In this document: piece after piece, positions 55,887 to 64,000 of the stretch
How positions within the stretch are numbered: the stretch's first letter is position 1
Layout: each line of letters opens with the position of its first letter
Assembly: GCA_016648135.1 (NCBI GenBank)
Contig: JADDOH010002283.1
Coordinates: 1-64,000, forward strand
Length of the DNA stretch: 64,000 nt
Origin: Agrypnia vestita
Taxonomy: Eukaryota > Arthropoda > Insecta > Trichoptera > Phryganeidae
Direction of reading: 5' to 3'
Notes under the pieces: generated by a model
What the model was told of the DNA's origin: nothing
What the model saw: the letters and a program-made list of their open reading frames with translations, nothing else
The model's database searches: none
Translations under genes and position numbers: made by a program

Positions 55887-55917
55887 ATCCTGACGAAGGG
55901 GCCTGAAACATGTTGAT
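55887..55917 (+). ncRNA. Solo minimal hammerhead-like motif
   Basis: ATC (stem I), core CTGACGA (from 55890), A, stem II GG/CC with a two-base loop at best, U, GAAA, C-AU-G stem III, U, cleavage base U, GAT (stem I). The core is canonical but stem II is very short and bordered by unpaired bases, so this may be a decayed or highly reduced copy. The downstream AT-rich tail resembles that of the 7298-7382 arm (GAAACATGT, GTGTAA). Confidence 0.4.
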
Positions 55918-56564
55918 TTTTTTTCAATTAAAAAGTGGTGTAAACAAAGTTTATTTCTATAAATTATAATTACAAATATATTCAGATTGAAGCAGTCAAG
56001 AAATTAAACAAATTTTTCGATCATTTATTTTATCCATGCGTTATAGACGCTACAATAATGAGGTATATATTTTGTACAAAGAGATTAGCGTCTCGAGGCT
56101 TATTAATATAGGACAGTGATGACTGACTTTTTGGGCTCGGCGTGTAAAAAATCAGATAAAATTGAACCCAACCATGCTGGCGTGTCATACCTTTCTTGTT
56201 CTTGAATTCCATAGCTGGCGCAGCGGGATACGTATTTATACTTGTGTACGGCCGTTTGGCATTTGAACGTTAGCATGTCACCCAAAACGTTGTGGGGTGT
56301 CAGCTTTGACACGAGTCTCATAAGTTCGCCATCACTGATATAGGAAGACATGTGGATAGGAGGGACGAACAATAATAGATGGAGCGACAATGTCTTCAGT
56401 GACATAACGCACCCCCATACTTATGTAGACTATGACATGTTAAAAAATGTCATTCTGATTTACCTAATTGGATTCAAAGTGTCATTTCTCTGAAAAAAAT
56501 CTGAATTATATGTTTCTTATTGTGCACCATAATTTATATTTTAAATGTAATATTTTATAAAGTA
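55918..56564. other. No recognisable gene
   Basis: The 100-codon minus-strand frame 56103-56405 has no recognisable domain and no splice context; not called. Confidence 0.5.
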
Positions 56565-57175
56565 AAACATGAGAAGGAAATTGTACTTTTTGTAGTTTTT
56601 TTTGAGATATTATACTCTACGACTAGACAAACAAATATTTTCATCCAGTAATTTTGAAATAACTCATCGTATAGGTACATTATACTTACACAAACTTATA
56701 AGATACAATTTCTTTAAGAATGCGTTGAAAATAATAAAAATATTATTTTTGAAATATTTTTATTTTTTTCCGAAATAAAAAATCCGAGAATTTTCTCTCA
56801 GAGTGAGATTAATCAACGACTTTTAAAACATAAGACATTATGGCTGCTATCAAATATTTTTGCTTGATTTTTTATGATGATGATAAGAGGTTATGTCTTC
56901 TGTTGCTATTACATGTAAGCATACTTGCATTTCCACTGAATATTTATTAAAATTTGAAACAATATCAGCTAAAATTGCTAGCAATTGTCTCGAAGTATCA
57001 AATATTATGAAAAATCAAGATTGTTTTTTGTGTCTTTTTGTACAGTTCGTTTAGAGTTGTGATATTTTGACCAGGTAGTTAATAATGTTGTTTTCAATAT
57101 TTCCGCATTACTAATCCAAAAATGAAAATTTTTGACTTGTCATAGTATAATATTAGGGGTGCGATATCTATGTTA
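56565..57175 (+). repeat. Interspersed repeat Y, uninterrupted copy
   Basis: Collinear with 28970-29850 once the LINE at 29294-29680 is removed: AAATCCGAGAATTTTCTCTC, GAGATTAATCAACGACTT, CTTCTGTTGC, TAGTTAATAATGTT and the right end GACTTGTCATAGT, TTAGGGGTGCGAT. No ORF. Confidence 0.7.
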
Positions 57176-57774
57176 GAAAATGGTGAAATGGAGCGTAATA
57201 AGAATCATTGGAGGAAAAATCTTCATGATGCCACGACCCACCAGGGGTTGCAGAATCAAATGTGATCTGATGCTGATTTTTTGTATTGCATTCCTGTGTT
57301 ATTTGTAATAAATATATATGTTCGGTGAATCTTCACACGTTTTATATTTCTGGCTCACGATCAAATGGTTTCGAATGTTTTTCCAACGTCACTCTCCCGC
57401 CCGTCTGAATTTTCAATTACAAGACAAAAAACTCTGAAAAAATATTTATTCCCAGGGAAGTTGAGTCGATTTCCAATTATTCAATTAGGAGCAAATTCGA
57501 AATGGACCATCAATTGTCATCAGAGCTTTGGTTAATTAACCCCGACTCTAATTGCCGATAGTTCGCTCGCCGTATTATTTCGTCTTGTATTTTGAGCGCG
57601 GCTTTTAATCGATAGGGTATTGCGGCCAATCAAAGGGTCACACTGTCTCACGTCAATTCCGCTTGTGCCACAAATTCTACTTATATATTAAAGATTTAAT
57701 CTTTATATTACAGTCGTTCGACACATTTAGGTATTGAAACAAAATGGATATCTTATACGAACCGTATGGATATA
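57176..57774. promoter_or_regulatory. Spacer including a possible enhancer-like block (57535-57700)
   Basis: The 57535-57700 block has balanced composition, with TCF-type CAATCAAAGGG (about 57628) and ATCGAT-type words, and no repeat partner. The rest is AT-rich and featureless. A regulatory role is a guess from composition. Confidence 0.3.
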
Positions 57775-59060
57775 TTAGGTCCTTACATATGAAATTGATG
57801 TTTTGCCGTACTGGCAAATTTGATCTCAAATATCTTCTCTTTGGTTAGGAATTCCAAATCCAAATTTATACAGTTATTTACTCATGTATTTGTGTTTTGA
57901 AAATTATAATTCATTTGTTTTTTCCTCAATTGTTTTTTTCTTTGCGTCACTCAGTTTACAAAATGAAAAACTTGAAATATCGCGTTATTTACGAGTACGA
58001 GTTCCACCGTGGCACCAGTGCTGCAGAAACGGCTCGAAGGATTAATGATGTGTAAGGCGACGGTGCCGCAAAAGAAAACACAGTGCGTTTTTGGTTCCAA
58101 CGTTTTCGTTCTGGAAATTTCGACCTGCAGAACAAGCCCCGTGGACGGCCGGAGACCAAAGTTGATAATGAAGAATTGAAGGCTATTGTGGAAGCGGATC
58201 CATCGCAAACCACATCCGAGTTAGCTGCAGGCTGCGGTGTTAGTGATAAAACTGTTTTAATCCACTTGAAGCAAATTGGTAAGGTGAAAAAGCTTGAAAG
58301 GTGGGTACCTCACGAATTGAGTGAAGCAAATCAACAAACGCGCGTTGACTGCTGCGTTGCATTACTCAACCGGCACAATAATGAAGGGATTTTAAATCGA
58401 ATCATGACCTGTGATGAAAAGTGGATCCTGTACGATAATCGGAAGCGCTCATCGCAATGGCTGAACCCTGCCGAACCAGCCAAACCATGCCCCAAGCGAA
58501 AATTGACTCCAAAAAAGTTACTTGTGAACGTTTGTTGGACTAGTGCTGGTGTCGTTCACTACAGCTTTCTTAAATCTGGCCAGACGATTAAGGCAGATGT
58601 CTATTGTCAGCAACTGCAAACCATGATGGAAAAGCTAGCTGCTAAACAACCGAGGCTGGTTAATCGCTCTAGGCCACTGCTGCTTCATGATAACGCTAGA
58701 CCACATACTGCACAACAGACGGCTACCAAATTAGAGGATCTTCAATTGGAATGTCTAAGACATCCACCGTACTCTCCGGACCTTGCCCCAACAGATTACC
58801 ATTTTTTTCGAAATTTGGATAACTTCTTGCAAAGGAAAAAATTCAACTCCGATGGGGCAGTCCAAACCGCCTTCAAAGATTTTATTGATTCCCGTCCGAA
58901 TGGTTTTTTAGTAAAGGGATCGATGAAATACCTATGAGATGGCAAAAAGTGCATAGATAGCAATGGTACATACTTTGATTAAATAAATATATTATAATAA
59001 AAAAAAATCGGCTTTATGTTCCTCCCATACTAAACGTCAATTTCATATGTAAGGACCTAA
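57775..59060 (+). mobile_element. mariner transposon, near full length (1286 bp)
   Basis: Terminal inverted repeats TTAGGTCCTTACATATGAAA and its complement at 59041-59060 are identical over at least 23 bp; homology continues as TTGA(T/C)G. TA dinucleotides flank both ends, the expected target duplication. The length matches complete mariners (about 1.3 kb). A single transposase reading frame occupies the centre. It lies in the presumed how intron, same strand as the gene. Confidence 0.95.
57963..58982 (+). pseudogene. mariner transposase (Hsmar1/cecropia type), inactivated
   Basis: The ATG at 57963 starts the N-terminal helix-turn-helix region (KNLKYRVIYEYEFHRGTSAA), followed by TVRFWFQRFRSGNFDLQNKP. 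The linker WVPHEL is present, then the catalytic domain: TCDEKW (first Asp), LLHDNARPH (second Asp), and YSPDLAPTDYHFF (third Asp) 34 residues later, giving the DD34D triad of mariners. The sequence style matches the cecropia/Hsmar1 subfamily. Defects: an in-frame TAA at 58053-58055 (codon 31), a one-base loss near 58918 that shifts the frame and yields an early TGA at 58936, and a compensating extra A near 58945-58950. The natural TAA is at 58980. All three catalytic Asp remain, so decay is recent. No full-length product is expected. Confidence 0.93.
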
Positions 59061-62000
59061 TATATAGATTCGATTCTCGATATTCTGCTGGTTTCGTATC
59101 ACGGCGTCTTCAATCTTCGAGAGATTGTTTCGTACGCGGCCATAGATTACTTAGATTAGATGCTATTTCTACTTATACTAAATATACATTATAATTATGT
59201 CACCTAAGATTGAATTTAGTGATTTCTCACAAAATTCTCGACAAAAACACTACACCGGAATGATATGAAGAGTCAGAACTGTGAGGAAGAAATTTACGGG
59301 AGATTTGGGGCAAGTGGTAGGGGTATCGGAATCGTAGAAGAACCAAGAGTCAGAGGTAATAGGAACCTTAGGAGCGCTCGACTAACTTTACTGTAGCCTG
59401 AAAATCGTTCCACATCTTTGATCTGAACCCGTACTAGTTATAACACAAATCGTCTTCTCCTTCGTTATACTCTTGAAAAAGCAGTCGTGATTGCTGAAGT
59501 CACAACGGCCAAAACTATTTGACGCCACCTGTTCTGATCTACAGCATTTCTGACTACCCCTTGATTGCTGTAATCATTAGTCTTACATTGGTTGCAGACT
59601 TCGCCAGATCGTCCTTCTAGTCAGCAATCTTCCGCAGGGACGGATTCGCTTGGCTCTGGCTTGTACCACCAATCTCTCTGTTGTATTCGTATGGCTCGTG
59701 ACATATATGGACATGTGTATGGGCACACGTAGCATAACACAGTATCACACACATAATATTAACACAACTGTAGTTGGAAGTAGCCAATAAATATTCAATC
59801 CCTCGTGAATCATTTTGCAACTGACTTGGAGCAATTGTGTGTTCAGCTTCCTCGACAACTAACAACCGACGACTGCTAAGTTAAAATGGGCTAGAACAAA
59901 AATTTTCATTAGATATTCAAAATGCATAGGAACACCCAAACAATAATTTTGAGCCATTGAAATTGTATTATCATTGGAATTTAATTTATTTTTAATTATT
60001 ACTATTTTGTTATTTTTCGACGAGGAATAATACTTAACACGATTAGTCTTCTAAGAATATCAGTTAACAAATCATGATGATGACGTAATCGATGGTTAAC
60101 AAGATATAAAAAATTAATATTTCACGAAATCTACCGTTTTCTTTAATAAAATATTCATTAATGTTCCCTGTGAATACGAGTAAGTATAGTTATTTTGCTG
60201 GCAACAATAGGAATTGTATTATGCATTTTTTAAAATGTTTTAAAACATGTGTTTACATACCAACGCGTGACCAAGTGATTCCATATTTCAAAATGTGTGT
60301 ACAATGCGTAAATGTTCTCCCCAGCATCAAAAAATTTTGATCGCATTTCTTTTTATCAAAAAATAAACATATTTTTTCATAAATCACTGTAATATTGTCT
60401 GCAAGCACGAGCGTGTTTGTTATTTTTTTTAGAATCTCGCGTTTTCTTAAGTTGTTAAAACTAGACTAATGTAATATATTTTAATTTTAAAATATCGCGT
60501 GATGAGGTGCGATTTATAAACTACGAATTAAGTTATTTATAATTATACCTACTTGATTATTCAAAAATCTACAAAAGTGTGGACCTTCGTTACTTAATTT
60601 AATTTTTCGTGTTGTGTCTGTTAATGATTTATACCTTTCTAAATTACCTTATTGATCAAACCCGTGGTATATAATATATTAGCTTAATTTGGATATGTAA
60701 AATACAACGATTTTACAAAAATATGTTTCCACATCTTTGCACAGACACTCGAATTTTTTTTATTCATAATTATCGTTAAATATTATAAATAGAAGATTGA
60801 TGTGGTTTTTTTACGAAGCGGGCATTTAATTTGATATATTTTTAAATATTAAGGTACATCAGCCGTGTCATAATATTATATAATTAATTAAGAATAAGTA
60901 TCATTTTGTATTTTGGATGTTGAAATTTTTGGAACTACCTACTTTGAAATTGTTTTCATATCATATATCTGATATTTGTTGAAGTCAGAACGATATTTAA
61001 ATATCTTAAACAAAGGAGATTAATATTAGAAGTGTATATATGACCTTTATCTTTAATTCAAAAAAGATTTTTTTTCATATTGTACCTGCATTTAATGCTC
61101 CGAAACGATAAAGCAAGGAGAGATAGGAAAATCCGACAGTAATCTTTTATGATCCTTCCAAGTGAGGCATCTTCTTTTTAAGCTATTCAACAGTTTAAAA
61201 ATAAGAATGTTTGAAGAAGCGGCTTAAGTTCGTCTTCTATTTTTATACCTTTTATGTTATTAACATCTTGCAACAAGCAAAACTTTTCGATTTTTCTGTT
61301 ACTAATGGTTTTGAATTTAATTATTTCCAATTCAACCATTTGTGATTCAATTTTTAAAAGTGTATGGCTATAATTTTTTAGGTTAGACGATTTCTAGCTC
61401 AAAAATATATCCCGCTGTGTGATTTATGCATATTTTGAATCAATATAAACTTTTCAGCACCTCGCAAAAAACTAATAAGAATTGACGTATCATTTAAACG
61501 TCTTTCAAAGCAATTAATTCAACGATGTGTCGAATGTTAAGCGCGAAATGTATTTTGGCAAAAAATGTAGTATTCTGTAGAATTTATTCGAATTACACGA
61601 CTCCATAGATCTCGCATACATCGCTTATTTTTTTGTGAAGATGTGTATGAATCGTGTCGGTACACAAAGGTGCGTGATGAAGATGGCCGGATATTTCCCA
61701 CGACGACGCGGGTACACCTACCTATCTAGGAAACTAATCAAAGTGCAAATAAATACAAGCACTGGTCAGCACCTACTTGCTGTCACGTGGTCATCAAATG
61801 TTGCGTTGCTTGCACGTCACACAAATGTGGCGCTGAATAGAAAACGGGCGGACGTCAATTATTTGTAAGTGTTGTGCATCGCTACTATTATATTTCATAT
61901 GATTGTTGTTTGATTTAGGAATCTTCCTGTTCTTCATTTTTTATTTACTTACTACTACTCTTACGAAGACGTAACGAAACAAGTTCGTTGTCTGGATTGC

Positions 62001-62771
62001 TCCCTGGTGACTTGGAAGTTCTTCGGCAGCTTTAGTGATTTGTCTTCGGCGTATAGTATGTTCTTTCCATCTCCTGTCGGAGGTCGGCGATCATTTTGAC
62101 TATTACGACTCTATTCAACAAGTATACAAGTTACACAGTCTTCTACGCTTCTTTTACCATTCATTTTTCCCTGGACGATGGGTTGGTTTAGACTATATTC
62201 TGATGCAAAATTTGATATTGCATATCTTCATAACTATTGTTAATTAATAGGTCATGGTTTCTAAAACGTTTTCGACTCATTATCAAGGCAGGAATTCACC
62301 TGTAAAATTTTTGCCACTAACTATGGGATACCCTGTACACCCTGTAGAAATAAAAATGTAATTATTTGCATGTAAAGTTTACACGGTTCAATTCAATAAT
62401 ATACCCGCATTGTTTGTATCTAGGCAGAATACAATTTGCGCATTAAAACAGCACTGCTGTAATAGCCTACGTTGGAATTATGACAGCATGCCAGGAATGT
62501 CGGCAAATTTTATGATTTACAATAGCTTTTTATAGGTCTATTGTGGTTTCCACCCGAAGCTATTCAAAATACATCAATATTGATTTATTGACAACAAAAT
62601 TAAATATCCACGTATTCCAAGTGCACATAGGTTCGTTTTTATCGCTTTAGTAAAGTCCTTAAAAGGAAATTTCAACACTATGAAATAATTTTGAGATGTT
62701 AGCAAAATAGGACGATTATTTTTTATATGGTAGAAGTATTTTTGGTATTATACATTTTTTTTAATATTTAA
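59061..62771. other. Long AT-rich intronic stretch without recognisable gene
   Basis: No paired termini, SINE head or LINE motif is convincing here. Around 59420-59660 the DNA is more balanced. Weakly LINE-like words on the minus strand at 62037-62095 (reading MIADLRQEMERTYYTPKTNH) may be a tiny retroelement scrap. Short ORFs such as 61635-61868 have no recognisable domain. Confidence 0.5.
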
Positions 62772-62935
62772 AGGGTTGGATGTAAGAACCAGACGACTTA
62801 ATTTTATTTTAATTAATTTTTTATATAGCGACTTTGTAACTGATACAAATTAATTAAAATAATCAATTCGTTCAGTTTTTTCACTTCGTGAAATTTTTAA
62901 ATTGAGGTACTTACGTGGTGTTTGCGTCCAACCCT
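62772..62935. mobile_element. Small MITE/foldback
   Basis: Ends AGGGTTGGATGTAAGAAC and the complement GTTTGCGTCCAACCCT. Inner arms AATTTTATTTTAATTAATTT and AAATTAATTAAAAT. About 164 bp, no ORF. The target duplication is unclear. Confidence 0.65.
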
Positions 62936-63622
62936 CCAATTGTATTTTTAATCAACGTCGACATATGTATCTCTTATAAACCTGAAATTTCTGTGGCACT
63001 TTTGACTTGGTAATTACAGATTGTGAGCAGTCTCCGTGACGTTGCTGTCTATCTTTATTTTTTTATTATAAATTCGAGACTCCAATCGGCTTTTATTCAA
63101 ACACCGCATCTAATTTTAAATTTGCATCTCCTGTCACAGTCTCGTTTCGATATCATTATTTTTGCAAAACAATATTCTGGTCTAGGATCTGTGATAGTTG
63201 AGTAGGTAAGTTCAGTTGTATTAATTTATGAGAAAACGTTAATTTTTACTACCTACTACTACTAATTTTTGTGTTTTAGCGGATTTCGCTTACATCTTAC
63301 GGTATTTACTGATTTCAATTCTACTTGAATGAAGCGGTGAGAGATTGTATTTTAATTTTTGAATCGCGAACATGAGTATTATTTTAAAATCAAACATGAG
63401 AATTAAATTATGTATTTCAGATTTAAATGGTACATAGTCTGATTTTCCGTGATATTTTGGCAGCTGATATATTTTTTCCCCAAGTACTTTCCTTCCACAC
63501 TGTTCCATGCACACTAATATTACTCGTATGATCCGAAAAAATATTGATTTATTTTTATCATATTTTTACAGTACAGGCAGTGAGTGATATACGTATGTGT
63601 ATATTATTTTTAAATATTATCT
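62936..63622. other. No recognisable feature
   Basis: AT-rich; nothing recognised. Confidence 0.5.
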
Positions 63623-64000
63623 TTAACCGGTCGGGTGCCAGAGCGCAGATCTGCGCTCCCTAGACAGGTATGCGAATTCGGTATATTTTACCTCCGTTTA
63701 TGGGTTTTTAAAGCTTATTCTTTGTTGTACCTCAAGTTTTAAATGAATGAACGAGTTCTATTTGTCAAGTAACCTCAATTGCCACACAAATCGGACAAAA
63801 AATCATTCCAAATGTCGTCATCGAACTGCGCATTAATTGTGTTGTTTATCTGTTAAAAAGTGTTATTTTCAAATAAAAAAAGGTTAAAATTAAGTATTTT
63901 TATATATATTTTTTTATATATTTAGATCGAAAGTATTGAAATACAGTATCTTTAGTGTTATTGCTTCCATGGTTTGCGAAATTGCGCAGCATACGACCGG
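63623..64000 (+). repeat. Interspersed repeat Z, copy 2, cut by window edge
   Basis: Starts TTAACCGGTCGGGTGCCAGA, with the perfect 16-bp palindrome AGCGCAGATCTGCGCT at about 63641-63656, followed by CCCTAGACAGGTATGCGAAT. It runs collinearly with the complement of 52732-53090 down to TTATTGCTTCCATG and continues off the window. No coding capacity. Confidence 0.8.

Noticed and set aside
56103..56405. 100-codon open frame on the minus strand
   Set aside because: No family resemblance and no supporting neighbour. Overlapping frames on the same strand argue for chance.
62037..62095. LINE C-terminal scrap on the minus strand
   Set aside because: The 20-residue reading MIADLRQEMERTYYTPKTNH looks LINE-like but is too short to call with confidence.

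Overview
The window is nuclear DNA of an animal, almost certainly an insect and perhaps a lepidopteran. It is AT-rich, has no bacterial gene organisation, and is crowded with decayed LINEs, tRNA-derived SINEs, MITE-like inverted-repeat elements, a mariner of the Hsmar1/cecropia type and Penelope-like element ends. The insect call rests on one host exon (held out wings/quaking type), on the mobile elements and on the general base pattern. The order-level guess is weak.

The only host protein-coding exon I can defend is at 32460-32586 on the + strand. It encodes the N-terminal QUA1 part of a How/Quaking STAR-family RNA-binding protein and ends in a clean splice donor. It sits in a CpG-rich promoter-like island (about 32100-33070). 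No further STAR/KH exon was recognised, so everything to the right edge is probably one very long first intron. That interval contains several GC-rich, non-repetitive-looking islands (38880-39180, 44000-44640, 45480-45800, 47920-48260, 50456-50830, 55215-55560, 57535-57700) that could be enhancers or alternative promoters.

Just upstream, on the opposite strand, is a textbook heat-shock-type core promoter. It has two HSF-site clusters, a TATA box at 31071-31080, an initiator about 31 bp downstream and a consensus splice donor about 550 bp further on, but no protein-coding ORF follows. It is a candidate heat-inducible non-coding transcript.

The most striking repeated pattern is a set of palindromic loci built from two head-to-head copies, with hammerhead-ribozyme-like motifs pointing outward: 7125-7382, 26350-28193, 38341-38505, 47401-47715 and, more weakly, 53788-53935. 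The largest pair contains two open reading frames for a GIY-YIG domain typical of the C-terminus of Penelope-like elements. I infer that the small palindromes are 5'-truncated Penelope-like or retrozyme-like tails inserted as inverted pairs. A solo motif is at 55887-55917, and decayed relatives lie at 2885-2960, 4630-4716 and 15428-15650.

The rest is a palimpsest of nested insertions. A SINE sits inside a foldback arm (14227-14599). A LINE 3' end with TTAG tail and a 12-bp target duplication lies inside another repeat (29294-29680). An inverted-repeat element with a 9-bp target duplication is inside a LINE (33853-34177). Two MITEs are interrupted by SINE/RTE-like inserts (28387-28926 and 42752-43220). 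A near-complete 1286-bp mariner (57775-59060) has a transposase inactivated by one stop codon and two compensating indels.
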